64,000 bases of DNA from Aestuariimicrobium kwangyangense DSM 21549. GTDB lineage: Bacteria > Actinomycetota > Actinomycetes > Propionibacteriales > Propionibacteriaceae. The translations under genes and the position numbers were made by a program. The stretch lies in the NCBI RefSeq assembly GCF_000421525.1, contig NZ_ATXE01000001.1, positions 620,001 through 684,000 of the forward strand. Direction: 5' to 3'. Positions 27,700 through 36,424 of this stretch are shown here, in pieces. Each line of letters opens with the position of its first letter. The stretch's first letter is position 1. A model generated the notes under the pieces. The model searched no databases, had not been told where the DNA came from, and was given only the letters and a program-made list of their open reading frames with translations.

Positions 27700-27809
27700 A
27701 GCGGCACCGGCGCGAAAAAGGGGAATTCGGGTGACCCGGCCGGGGTGACCGCATCACGGACTGCCGACAAAGCAGGTCAGCGGCTTTCGCGTCCAGCCCG
27801 CCACGCAAT

Positions 27810-27845
27810 GAGCAGCCCTCGAACCTCGCGGTTCGGGGGCTGCTC
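27810..27845. terminator. Strong 16-bp hairpin at the island right edge
   Basis: GAGCAGCCCTCGAACC pairs with GGTTCGGGGGCTGCTC around a TCGC loop; the only imperfection is one T:G wobble. It separates island reading from the copper operon and can act in both directions. Confidence 0.75.
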
Positions 27846-27872
27846 GGCGTCAGGGCCCAGATGGCCATCCGA

Positions 27873-27878
27873 TAGAGT
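27873..27878 (+). promoter_or_regulatory. -10 box of the copper operon
   Basis: TAGAGT lies 78 bp before the ATG at 27956, leaving a leader with a GAGGTG ribosome site. No CsoR operator was recognised in the leader. Confidence 0.4.
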
Positions 27879-27955
27879 CGGCCCACAGAGTCACAGCTCG
27901 ATGGAGTCACCGCCTCGAGATCGTGACAGCACCGCTCGAACACGAGGTGAGCACC

Positions 27956-29959
27956 ATGCCGGACGAGGCCCTGACCCGCGAGCCCACCGGTCGAGGTGCG
28001 CAGGCAGTGAGCCTGCTGCTGGTGGTGCTGGTCACGGTGGCTGCGGTGATGGTGCCGGTGCAGGCCACGTTGGCCGGGGGTGAACAGGCCTACCGCAGGA
28101 TCGGGCTCACCCACCCCGGCGCTCTGACCGGTTCGATCACGGCCGCCCTGCGCGGACTCGCGGACCTCGCCTCGGCCACCACGGTCGGCGCTCTGGTCTG
28201 GCTGCTCCTGCTGGGGCGCACCCGCAGCCGCAGGGCTGAGCACGGACGCTGCCTCGAACCAGATGACCGACTCGTCCAATCCGTGCTGCGTCATGCCGCG
28301 GGGTGGTGGCTGGCCACGGCAGCCGGCTCGGTGCTGTTCACGGCGGCCGACAGCAACGGCCTGCCCGTCGAGACCCTCAGCGACACCACCGCCTTGAGGT
28401 TCGCCCTCTTCTCCGGCGACCTTCCCCGCGCCTGGATGGTCAGCGTCGAGGCCTCGTTCGTGATCGTGCTGCTGGCCAGCCTGGCACGCGGGTGGACCCC
28501 CCACCTGGTCGCCCTCTGGGCGGCGCTGGTCGGATCCCTCGCGCCGGTGGTCGTGGGTCAGGTGTTGGTCGGTCCCAACCATGACTTCGGGGGCGACGCC
28601 GCCGTCGTCCAGACGGTGGTGGGGCAGGCGCTGCTGGGTGTCGCCCTCGTGATGGTGCTGAGGCTGGCCACCGGACAGGTCCCAGGGTGGCGCACGGGCG
28701 GGCTCCCGGCTGGGTGGATCCGGGCCGCCTGGGTGGGCTGGTTCCTCCTGGTGGCCACCGAAGTGGTCGTGACCTGGTTCAAACTGGCCGGCAGCGGTCC
28801 CACCTCGAGCCCCACGGGCATGCTGGCGCTCGTCCGGTTCGGCGCGCTGGTGCTGCTGGGTGTCGCGTTGGCTGTGATCGGTCGTCGACCCGCCGTCGGC
28901 ACTCTCGTCGGCGGACTTGCCGCGGGGGCGACGGTGGTGGTCGGCGCTGCGATGACCCGCATCTCGCCACCGCTGTTCTTCGTGCCCACCAGCATCAGCC
29001 AGACCCTGCTCGGGTTCGACGTGCCCGACGCCCCCAGTCTTCGCGTGCTGCTCACCCAGTGGCGACCCAACCTGCTGTTCTGCACCCTGGTCGCGACCGC
29101 CCTGGTCGCCTACGGCTGGGGTCTGTGGCGGCTGCGCCTGCGCCGCGAGGGCTGGCCTGCGATGAGGACGCTGGCGTGGGTGCTGGGCTGGCTGGTCGTG
29201 CTGATCGCGACCAGTTCCGGCTTCGGCAAGTACTCGGCGCCGGACTTCGCCGTGCACATGGGGGTGCACATGACGCTCAACATGCTGGCACCGGTGCTGA
29301 TCGTGCTGGGCGCCCCCATCACCTTGGCCCTGCGGGCCCTGAGGCCCTCGTCCGAACCCGACCAGGTGGGTGTCAGGGAGAAGCTGGTGGCCCTGCTGCC
29401 GTCGCGACTGTTGGCCTTCGTCTACCATCCCCTGCTCGTGTTCGCCCTCTACATCGGTTCGTACTACGGCCTCTACCTCACGGGGCTGTTCGGCGCCTTG
29501 ATGCGGTTCCACTGGGCGCACCAGCTGATGAATCTGCACTTCCTGATCGTCGGGGCCCTCTACTTCGGGCTGGTGATCGGTGTCGACCCCAACCCTCGGC
29601 GCCTGCCCCACCTCGCCAAACTGGGCATCCTGATGGCGGCCATGCCGTTCCATGCGTTCTTCGGGGTGATCCTGATGGACTCGACCCGGATCGTCGCCGA
29701 GACCTTCTACCGCTACCTCGCCCTGCCGTGGGCCCACGACCTCGCCGCCATCCAGCGGGTAGCCGGGGGAGTGGCATGGGCCGGGAGCGAGTTGCCCCTG
29801 CTGGTGGTGGTGTTGGCGCTCGGTGCCCAGTGGGCCCGACAGGACGACAAGGAGGCCAAACGCATCGATCGTCACCTCGACACCGGTCTGGACGACTCCC
29901 ACGAGGCCTACAACGTCATGCTGCAGAGGCTCGCCTCCGAAGGTGAGGCACGCCCGTGA
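27956..29959 (+). CDS. CopD-CtaG fusion: copper resistance / cytochrome oxidase assembly membrane protein
   Basis: The ATG at 27956 (MPDEALTREP) has a GAGGTG ribosome site and gives 667 residues with about 15 hydrophobic helices. The first half is CopD-like (eight helices including FSGDLPRAWMVSVEASFVIV). The second half, from about residue 400, is a CtaG/caa3 domain with FAVHMGVHMTLNMLAPVLIV, SYYGLYLTGLFG, HWAHQLMNLHFLIVGALYFG and MPFHAFFGVILM, rich in copper-binding His and Met. Likely imports or hands over copper for cytochrome oxidase. Its TGA overlaps the GTG of copA. Confidence 0.87.
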   Translation: MPDEALTREPTGRGAQAVSLLLVVLVTVAAVMVPVQATLAGGEQAYRRIGLTHPGALTGSITAALRGLADLASATTVGALVWLLLLGRTRSRRAEHGRCLEPDDRLVQSVLRHAAGWWLATAAGSVLFTAADSNGLPVETLSDTTALRFALFSGDLPRAWMVSVEASFVIVLLASLARGWTPHLVALWAALVGSLAPVVVGQVLVGPNHDFGGDAAVVQTVVGQALLGVALVMVLRLATGQVPGWRTGGLPAGWIRAAWVGWFLLVATEVVVTWFKLAGSGPTSSPTGMLALVRFGALVLLGVALAVIGRRPAVGTLVGGLAAGATVVVGAAMTRISPPLFFVPTSISQTLLGFDVPDAPSLRVLLTQWRPNLLFCTLVATALVAYGWGLWRLRLRREGWPAMRTLAWVLGWLVVLIATSSGFGKYSAPDFAVHMGVHMTLNMLAPVLIVLGAPITLALRALRPSSEPDQVGVREKLVALLPSRLLAFVYHPLLVFALYIGSYYGLYLTGLFGALMRFHWAHQLMNLHFLIVGALYFGLVIGVDPNPRRLPHLAKLGILMAAMPFHAFFGVILMDSTRIVAETFYRYLALPWAHDLAAIQRVAGGVAWAGSELPLLVVVLALGAQWARQDDKEAKRIDRHLDTGLDDSHEAYNVMLQRLASEGEARP

Positions 29960-32223
29960 GCACCGATCAGTCCGAGGTCGTCGAACTCAACATCGGCGGC
30001 ATGACCTGTGCCGCCTGCGCCACCCGTGTGCAGAAGGCACTCAACAAGCTCGACGGCGTGCAGGCGAGTGTCAACTACGCCACCGAGCGTGCCGTCATCA
30101 CCGGACCTCCGAGCAGCGACGACGGCACCCTCGTCGAACGCAGTCTGGCGGCCGTGGTCCGCGCCGGGTACGAGGCCCAGCAGCGTGCCGACGAGAGCGA
30201 CGACTGGTTGCATGACGTCTCGAGCCAGCGGATCACCTCGTTGCGGCGCCGACTCATCGTCTCGACCCTGCTGGCGGTGCCGTTGATGGACGCCACCATC
30301 ATCCTGGCCCTGTCACCCAGCCTGCGATTCGCCGGCTGGGAGTTGGTGTGCCTGCTGCTGGCGCTGCCGATCGTCAGTTGGGCCGCCTGGCCCTTCCACC
30401 GCACGACGGTCCGGAACCTGCGCCACGGTGCCGTCAGCATGGACACCCTGGTCTCGCTCGGCATTGTGGTCTCGTTCGGGTGGGCCGTACTCACCCTGCT
30501 GTGGCCCGCTCTGGCGCAGGGACAGAACCGTGGCTTCTGGTTCGGCTACGGGCGGGTGCCCGAGGGCGCCAGCAGCGTGTACCTCGACGTGGCTGCCGGC
30601 ATGACCGTGTTCCAACTGGCCGGTCGCTACTTCGAGACCCGATCACGGCGACGTGCCGCCGACGTGTTCAACGCGATCGGCAACCTCGCCGCGCCCACCA
30701 CCCGGCTGCTGGTCGACGGCGCCGAGATCGAGGTTCCCACCCTGCAGGTGCGCGCCGGTGACGTGGCCGTGGTTCGTCCGGGGGAGATCATCCCCGTCGA
30801 CGGCACCGTGGTCGAAGGGACCGCCTCGGTCGACACCAGCATGGTCACCGGCGAGGCCCAACCTCGTACCGTGGCCGTCGCCCAGGCCGTGGTCGGCGGC
30901 ACGATCTCGACCGACGGACGACTCGTCATCACCGCCACTGCGGTGGGCGCACACACCCAACTGGCCCAGATGGCCGCCTTGGCCGAACAGGCCCAGGACC
31001 GCAAGGCGCGGGTGCAGCACACGGTCGACCAGGTGATCAGCTGGTTCGTGCCAGCCGTGATCGTCTGCGCGCTGCTGGTGGCAGCTGGCTGGCTGGTGGC
31101 AGGATCCTCGGCCGCCACCGCCGTCGGCATCGGCGTCTCGGTGCTGATCATCGCCTGTCCCTGCGCCCTGGGTCTGGCCACGCCGACCGCCCTGATGGTG
31201 GGCATCGGGCGAGGTGCCAGTCTGGGCATCCTGATCAAGGGCCACGACGCCCTTGAGGCCAGCGGCGCCATCGACACGGTGGTGCTCGACAAGACCGGAA
31301 CCCTCACCACCGGCCAGTTGCAGGTGACCGACGTTGTCGTCACCGACGGCGAGTTCACGCACGGGGACGACGAGCCACTGCTCGGCTGGGCGGCAGCGCT
31401 GGAACGCGGCTCGGAACATCCGGTGGCACGTGCCATCACCTCGTTCGTGGACGAGGGCACCGCCGGGGCCTTCACGGTGGAGCAGTTCGAGGTGATGCCC
31501 GGCCTGGGCGTCAGCGGTCGCGTGGACGGTCACCACGTGGTGGTCGGCAACCGCGCCCTGTTGACCGGTCACGACATCGACCACGCAGCCGCCTCGACGA
31601 CCCTGGCGGACACGGCCGGGCCCCTGGCCCTGGTGGCCGTCGACGGCACCCTGCGTGCGGTCGTCCGGATGCGCGACGAGCTGCGACCCGGTGCCCACGA
31701 GGCAGTCGCGGCGCTGCGTCGGCAAGGTCTGCGCACGGTCCTGCTGACCGGGGACGAGCAGGCCGCGGCCGACCACATCGCCGCTGAACTGGGGATCGAC
31801 GAGTCGTTGGCCGGGGTGCTACCCACCGAGAAGGTGGCGGTGCTGGCACGCATCCAGGGCGACGGTCACAAGGTCGCCATGGTCGGCGACGGCATCAATG
31901 ACGCCGCCGCGCTGTCGACCGCCGACCTGGGCATCGCGCTGATCTCGGGCACCGACATCGCCCTGAAGTCCGCAGACATCATCCTCGTCCGCGAGCACCT
32001 GGCGGTGCTGCCCGACTCCATCGCCCTGGCCCGACGCACGCTGCGGACGATCCGGGGCAACCTGGTCTGGGCGTTCGGCTACAACGTCGCCGCCATCCCC
32101 ATCGCCGCCGCCGGGCTGCTCAACCCACTGGTCGCCGCAGGCGCGATGGCGGCCTCGTCGCTGCTCGTCACCTGGAACAGCCTGCGCCTCAACTCGTTCG
32201 CGGGAGCGGGACGCCGCCCGTGA
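29956..32223 (+). CDS. copA: Copper-exporting P1B-type ATPase
   Basis: Encodes 755 residues. One N-terminal heavy-metal domain with GGMTCAACATRV (C18, C21), followed by eight membrane helices; the membrane metal motif C401-P-C403 (IIACPCALGLATPTA), phosphorylation site D445-KTGT, HP loop (SEHPVARAI) and MVGDGINDAAAL hinge. The CPC motif and the CxxC domain point to Cu(I). GTGA overlap with the gene before and a GTGA overlap with the one after make a three-gene coupled operon. Confidence 0.95.
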   Translation: MSTDQSEVVELNIGGMTCAACATRVQKALNKLDGVQASVNYATERAVITGPPSSDDGTLVERSLAAVVRAGYEAQQRADESDDWLHDVSSQRITSLRRRLIVSTLLAVPLMDATIILALSPSLRFAGWELVCLLLALPIVSWAAWPFHRTTVRNLRHGAVSMDTLVSLGIVVSFGWAVLTLLWPALAQGQNRGFWFGYGRVPEGASSVYLDVAAGMTVFQLAGRYFETRSRRRAADVFNAIGNLAAPTTRLLVDGAEIEVPTLQVRAGDVAVVRPGEIIPVDGTVVEGTASVDTSMVTGEAQPRTVAVAQAVVGGTISTDGRLVITATAVGAHTQLAQMAALAEQAQDRKARVQHTVDQVISWFVPAVIVCALLVAAGWLVAGSSAATAVGIGVSVLIIACPCALGLATPTALMVGIGRGASLGILIKGHDALEASGAIDTVVLDKTGTLTTGQLQVTDVVVTDGEFTHGDDEPLLGWAAALERGSEHPVARAITSFVDEGTAGAFTVEQFEVMPGLGVSGRVDGHHVVVGNRALLTGHDIDHAAASTTLADTAGPLALVAVDGTLRAVVRMRDELRPGAHEAVAALRRQGLRTVLLTGDEQAAADHIAAELGIDESLAGVLPTEKVAVLARIQGDGHKVAMVGDGINDAAALSTADLGIALISGTDIALKSADIILVREHLAVLPDSIALARRTLRTIRGNLVWAFGYNVAAIPIAAAGLLNPLVAAGAMAASSLLVTWNSLRLNSFAGAGRRP

Positions 32224-33716
32224 GCCTTGACCTCTCCCTGCTGCTGGCCGCCGCGGTCACCCTGGTGGCGATCGGTGCGGCCCGGCTCTCGGCGCGGGTG
32301 GGGTTGCCGGCCCTGCTGCTCTTCCTGGGGGTGGGCATGTTGCTGGGGGACTCCGGGTTGGGCATCTCGTTCTCCGACCCCCAACTGGCCGCCAAGCTCG
32401 GGTTCGCCGCCCTGGTCATCATCCTGGCCGAGGGGGGACTGACCACCAAGTGGTCGGAGATCAGGCCAGCCGTCGGGGTCGCCATGCTGCTGGCCACCGC
32501 GAGCGTCGGCGTCAGCGTGGCCGTCGTGGCGCTCTTCGCGCACTACGTCTTCGGCCTCACACCCGCGGTGGCCGTCGTGCTCGGTGGCATCGTGGCCTCG
32601 ACCGACGCGGCGGCCGTGTTCGCCGTGCTGCGCAACGTGGCGATCCCCGGGCGGCTGCGCGCAACCCTCGAGGCGGAATCCGGTCTCAACGACGCGCCCA
32701 CCGTGTTGATCGTCACGATGGCCACCTCGGTGGCGCTGCATCGGGCGCCCGAGGGCGGCACCTGGGTGGCGGTCGGGCTGGTGGTCATCGAACTGCTCGC
32801 CGGTCAGGCCCTCGGTCTGGGGGTCGGACTGGTGGCCGCCTGGCTGATGCGGCGGGTGCAACTGCCCTCATCGGGTCTGTACGCCATCGCCGCGGTGGCC
32901 TGGGCCTTCGGAGTCTATGAACTGGCCGGCGTGCTGCACGTCTCCGGGTTCGCCGCTGCCTACGTGGCCTCGGTCGTCCTCGGCAACTCCCAACTGCCGC
33001 ACCGTCAGTCGGTGCGAGCCTTCGCGGAGGGACTCGGCTGGATCGCCCAGATCGGCTTGTTCGTGATGCTGGGACTGCTGGCCAGCCCCTCCCGCATCAC
33101 CTGGGGAGTGGTGGGCGCCGGCCTGGTGCTGGGTCTGTTCCTGCTGCTGGTGGCCCGCCCCTTGTCGGTGGTGCTGGTCGCTGCCGGTTTCCGCCTCCCC
33201 TGGCGGGAGCAGGCCTTCATGAGCTGGGCCGGGCTGCGCGGGGCGGTGCCCATCATCTTGTGCACCATCCCGATGGCAGCAAGGCTGCCCGGTGCCGAGC
33301 GGCTGTTCGACATGGTGTTGGTGCTGGTGATCGCCTTCACCTTCCTGCAGGGCCCCACGCTTCCGTGGCTGGGGCAGCGCCTGGGGCTGGTCGACCCGCA
33401 CGGACCTCGCGACGTCGACATCGAGGCAGCTCCCCTCGACCGGCTGCGGGCCGAACTGCTGCAGGTGCGGGTGCCCGACGGGTCGAAACTGGCAGGAGTC
33501 AGCGTGCGCGAGCTGCGTCTGCCCAAGGACACCGTCGTCTCGTTGATCATCCGTGACGAGACACCCTTCGCTCCCACCGGCCGTGACCGGCTCGAGGTCG
33601 GCGACGAGATGATGATCATGACGCCCACCCAGCACCGGGCGAAGGTCGAGGTGCGGCTGACCGAGATCGGACGAGGCGGACGCCTGGCCCGATGGAACGG
33701 TGTGCGGGCCGACTAG
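32220..33716 (+). CDS. Potassium/proton antiporter (CvrA/NhaP2-like)
   Basis: Encodes 498 residues. Residues 1-385 are a 12-13 helix CPA1 exchanger with the conserved LVIILAEGGLTTKW and GGIVASTDAAAVFAVLR, ESGLNDAPTV motifs carrying the ion-binding aspartates. The C-terminal 100 residues form a TrkA_C-like regulatory domain (LLQVRVPDGSKLAGVSVREL ... GDEMMIMTPT). Family members exchange K+ or Na+ for H+. It is coupled to copA by a GTGA overlap, an unexpected partner. Its stop codon TAG shares the palindrome CTAG with the stop of the convergent next gene. Confidence 0.88.
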   Translation: MSLDLSLLLAAAVTLVAIGAARLSARVGLPALLLFLGVGMLLGDSGLGISFSDPQLAAKLGFAALVIILAEGGLTTKWSEIRPAVGVAMLLATASVGVSVAVVALFAHYVFGLTPAVAVVLGGIVASTDAAAVFAVLRNVAIPGRLRATLEAESGLNDAPTVLIVTMATSVALHRAPEGGTWVAVGLVVIELLAGQALGLGVGLVAAWLMRRVQLPSSGLYAIAAVAWAFGVYELAGVLHVSGFAAAYVASVVLGNSQLPHRQSVRAFAEGLGWIAQIGLFVMLGLLASPSRITWGVVGAGLVLGLFLLLVARPLSVVLVAAGFRLPWREQAFMSWAGLRGAVPIILCTIPMAARLPGAERLFDMVLVLVIAFTFLQGPTLPWLGQRLGLVDPHGPRDVDIEAAPLDRLRAELLQVRVPDGSKLAGVSVRELRLPKDTVVSLIIRDETPFAPTGRDRLEVGDEMMIMTPTQHRAKVEVRLTEIGRGGRLARWNGVRAD

Positions 33717-34267
33717 CGCTTGGGCGTCACCGAGGGGGCCGGGGTGCCCGAGGACGAACCCGACGGGGTCGGGGTGGCCGAGGTGGGCAGGCAGACGGCT
33801 CCGCCGGGCACGGCGATCGAGGTGGCGGCCTTGGCGTTCATGCCCGCGTAGGCGGTGCCGATCATCACGTCGACCGTGTGGTCGGGACGATCGTCGGCCT
33901 TCACCGTGGCGCCCTTGAAGTGTCCGGCCACCAGCTTGACCTCGGGGTTGGTGGCCGCGGCCCCGACGATCACCGTCTGCTTGATGCGCTGGTCGGTGTT
34001 GTCGACGTGCTTGATGATGAAGCCCTTGGCCTTGAGGGCCTTGGCGACGGTGTTGGCCTGACCCGCGACGTAGCCGCCGTTGTAGACGCTGACGGTGACC
34101 TTGTTCGCCTGCAGGGTCTGGCCGACGCTCTGCGTCACGCACGGGTCGGGCAGGTGAGCTGGAACAGGTGCCATCACGTTCCGGTATCCCCACCACGCGC
34201 CCCAGGTCAGGAAGCCCAACAGGGCCAGCAACAGCACAGGGGTGGCGATCATCCGCACGATGCGCAT
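33713..34267 (-). CDS. LytR C-terminal domain protein
   Basis: Encodes 184 residues: one N-terminal membrane anchor (about 5-27), then a LytR_C domain (KVTVSVYNGGYVAGQANTVA, ALKAKGFIIKHV, then VDVMIGTAYAGM), and a Ser/Thr/Pro-rich tail. The domain is found alone in many actinobacteria and is associated with cell-envelope assembly. The product faces outward. The gene is 28 bp downstream of the small ParB-like gene in the same direction. Confidence 0.8.
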   Translation of the reverse strand: MRIVRMIATPVLLLALLGFLTWGAWWGYRNVMAPVPAHLPDPCVTQSVGQTLQANKVTVSVYNGGYVAGQANTVAKALKAKGFIIKHVDNTDQRIKQTVIVGAAATNPEVKLVAGHFKGATVKADDRPDHTVDVMIGTAYAGMNAKAATSIAVPGGAVCLPTSATPTPSGSSSGTPAPSVTPKR

Positions 34268-34295
34268 CTGGCTCCTTCGTCCCCTGCTCGCGGGA

Positions 34296-34589
34296 TCAGT
34301 TGAGGTCGAGCACGCGCGCGTGCATGGTCTGGCGCTGCTGCAGTGCGGCGCGCAGGGCTCGGTGCAGTCCGTCCTCGAGGTACAGCTCGCCGCGGTAGCT
34401 CACCACGTGCGCGAACAGGTCACCGTAGAACGTGCTGTCGTCCTCGAGCAGCGCCTCCAGGTCGAGGGTGCGCTTGGTGGTCACCAACTCGTCCAGTCGC
34501 ACCTGGTGAGGAGCAATGGCCGCCCACTGCTTCTGAACGTACCCGTGGTCCGGGTAGGGCCGGGTGTCACCCACACGCTTGAAGATCAC
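34296..34589 (-). CDS. Conserved actinobacterial ParB/sulfiredoxin-like small protein
   Basis: Encodes 97 residues: IFKRVGDTRPYPDHGYVQKQ, VRLDELVTTKRTLDLEALL, then YLEDGLHRALRAALQQRQ. The DGLHRAL segment resembles the DGxHR motif of ParB/Srx-fold domains, and widely conserved actinobacterial homologues of this shape exist without an established role. Probably cytoplasmic. It is the first gene of a short two-gene minus-strand unit. Confidence 0.65.
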   Translation of the reverse strand: MIFKRVGDTRPYPDHGYVQKQWAAIAPHQVRLDELVTTKRTLDLEALLEDDSTFYGDLFAHVVSYRGELYLEDGLHRALRAALQQRQTMHARVLDLN

Positions 34590-34698
34590 CCCGCCACTCT
34601 AGCCAGCAGTGGGTGCCGACCGCCCCATCAGCCTCAAGCCGTGCTGAAGCCGTGACCAAGTCTTTGGCGAACTGTCAGGCTGGTCTCAGGCGGTGGCA

Positions 34699-34704
34699 TA
34701 GATT
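34699..34704 (+). promoter_or_regulatory. -10 box, leaderless start
   Basis: TAGATT ends 6 nt before ATG 34711. Confidence 0.55.
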
Positions 34705-34710
34705 CTGGCC

Positions 34711-36405
34711 ATGAGCGATCCGGCCGCCGATCCCGCCACCCAGAACCCCAGCGCCCAGAGCCCCAGCGCCCAGAGCCCCAGCACCCAGAGCCCCAGCACC
34801 CAGACCTCCAGCGCGCAGACGTCGGTGATCACGAAGGGCTACACCTTCGACGAGCCGAGCATCGAACTGGGGGTGCTGGTGCAGGACGACGTTCCGGTGC
34901 CCGGGGCGAAGATCCGCATCCCGTTGAGCATGCTGAACCGGCACGGCCTGGTCGCGGGTGCGACCGGCACCGGCAAGACCAAGACCCTGCAACTGATGGC
35001 CGAACAGGTCTCGGCGGCGGGGGGGCCGGGCTTCGCAGCCGACATCAAGGGCGACCTGTCGGGCCTGGCCTCACCGGGGCAGCCCAGCCCCAAGCTGCTG
35101 GAACGCACCCAGAAGATCGGTCAGGACTGGCAGCCGTCGGCCGCACCCGTGGAGTTCTACGCCTTGGGCGGCGAGGGCATCGGCGTCCCGCTGAGGGCGA
35201 CCATGTCGTCCTTCGGTCCCATCCTGCTGTCGAAGGTGCTGGAGCTCAACGACACCCAGGAGTCGACTCTTGGCCTGGTCTTCCACTACGCCGACCAGGC
35301 CGGGCTGCCGCTGCTGGACCTGTCCGACCTGAGGGCCGTGCTCACCCACCTGACCTCGGACGAGGGCAAGCAGGAACTGAAGAACCTCGGCGGGGTGTCC
35401 GCGTCGACGGCCGGCGTGATCCTGCGCTCGCTGATCACCCTGTCGGACCAGGGAGCCGACGCCTTCTTCGGCGAGCCGGAGTTCGACACCGCCGATCTGC
35501 TGCACGTCACCGCCGACGGACGAGGCGTGATCTCGCTGCTGGAGCTGCCGAACCTGCAATCGCGTCCGGCGATCTTCTCCACCTTCCTGATGTGGCTGCT
35601 CGCCGACCTCTTCCACGACCTGCCCGAGGTCGGCGACGTCGAGAAGCCCAAGTTGGTCTTCTTCTTCGATGAGGCCCACCTGCTGTTCGACGGGGCGTCC
35701 AAGGCCTTCCTCGACGCCATCGCGCAGACGGTGCGCCTGATCCGTTCGAAGGGTGTGGGTGTCTTCTTCGTCACCCAGACCCCCAAGGACGTGCCCGATG
35801 ACGTGCTGGCCCAGTTGGGTTCGCGGGTGCAGCACCAGTTGCGCGCCCACACCCCCAACGACGCCAAGGCCCTGAAGCAGACCGTGCAGACGTTCCCGAC
35901 CTCGGACTACGACCTCGCCCAGGTGCTGCAGCAACTGGGCATCGGTGAGGCGATCGTCACGGTGATGGACCCCGACGGGGCCCCGACACCGGTGGCGTGG
36001 ACGAGGATGCGTGCCCCCCAGACGCTGATGGCCCCCACACCCGAGGACGCCATGCGCTCCGGGGTCGCCCAGTCGCAGATGCAGGCGAAGTACGGCCAGC
36101 CGATCGACCGCGACTCGGCCCGCGAGATCCTCGCCCGCAAGCTCGAGCAGGGTGCCGCGGATGCCCGGGCCGAGCAGGGCAGGGCCCAACAGGACACGCC
36201 CCAGCGGGACAGGTATGACCAGACCCAGCAGGACGGGTATGACCAGCCCCAGCCCCGCCCCGAGCGCAGTTCGACCCGCACCACCCGGCAGCAGAAGTCG
36301 GCGGTCGAGAACGTCATGACCAACCCCGTGGTCAAGTCGTTCATCCGCACCGCGGGCAATGAGATCATCCGCTCCATCTTCGGCACGGCTCGCCGTCGTC
36401 GGTGA
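34711..36405 (+). CDS. HerA-like ATPase / DUF853 helicase-like protein
   Basis: Encodes 564 residues. Walker A is GATGTGKTKT (K89), Walker B is LVFFFDEAHLLFDG, and GVGVFFVTQTPKDVPDDVLAQL is the sensor region; these identify the DUF853 branch of HerA/FtsK ATPases. Residues 8-32 consist of a pentapeptide repeat (NPSAQ, SPSAQ, SPSTQ, SPSTQ, TSSAQ) encoded by a 15-bp tandem repeat. A Gln/Arg/Asp-rich linker (about 480-530) precedes a C-terminal helical segment. Function of the family is unproven (DNA translocation or repair suspected). Confidence 0.85.
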   Translation: MSDPAADPATQNPSAQSPSAQSPSTQSPSTQTSSAQTSVITKGYTFDEPSIELGVLVQDDVPVPGAKIRIPLSMLNRHGLVAGATGTGKTKTLQLMAEQVSAAGGPGFAADIKGDLSGLASPGQPSPKLLERTQKIGQDWQPSAAPVEFYALGGEGIGVPLRATMSSFGPILLSKVLELNDTQESTLGLVFHYADQAGLPLLDLSDLRAVLTHLTSDEGKQELKNLGGVSASTAGVILRSLITLSDQGADAFFGEPEFDTADLLHVTADGRGVISLLELPNLQSRPAIFSTFLMWLLADLFHDLPEVGDVEKPKLVFFFDEAHLLFDGASKAFLDAIAQTVRLIRSKGVGVFFVTQTPKDVPDDVLAQLGSRVQHQLRAHTPNDAKALKQTVQTFPTSDYDLAQVLQQLGIGEAIVTVMDPDGAPTPVAWTRMRAPQTLMAPTPEDAMRSGVAQSQMQAKYGQPIDRDSAREILARKLEQGAADARAEQGRAQQDTPQRDRYDQTQQDGYDQPQPRPERSSTRTTRQQKSAVENVMTNPVVKSFIRTAGNEIIRSIFGTARRRR

Positions 36406-36424
36406 GGGCTGCTTGGATGAGCCG

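Larger units (their letters stand above)
21338..27809. mobile_element. Decayed accessory island next to tRNA-Ser(CGA)
   Basis: This stretch sits between two conserved blocks (tadA/tRNA-Ser and the copper operon). It contains fragmentary or unfamiliar genes, several long stretches with no convincing coding frame (21430-22090, 22441-22619, 27200-27465), visibly more A/T at third positions in the 23-27 kb genes, and restriction-modification debris. No integrase, transposase, or second copy of the tRNA 3' end was seen, so the original mobilising element cannot be named. Confidence 0.65.

Noticed and set aside
21338-27850. Direct repeat of the tRNA-Ser 3' end marking attR
   Set aside because: No second copy of GGGTTCAAATCCC or of CCGTCACCGCCA was found by eye up to 27.9 kb.
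27491-29902. Long minus-strand open frame opposite the CopD-CtaG gene
   Set aside because: His/Gln/Gly-rich translation typical of an antisense shadow of a membrane protein gene.
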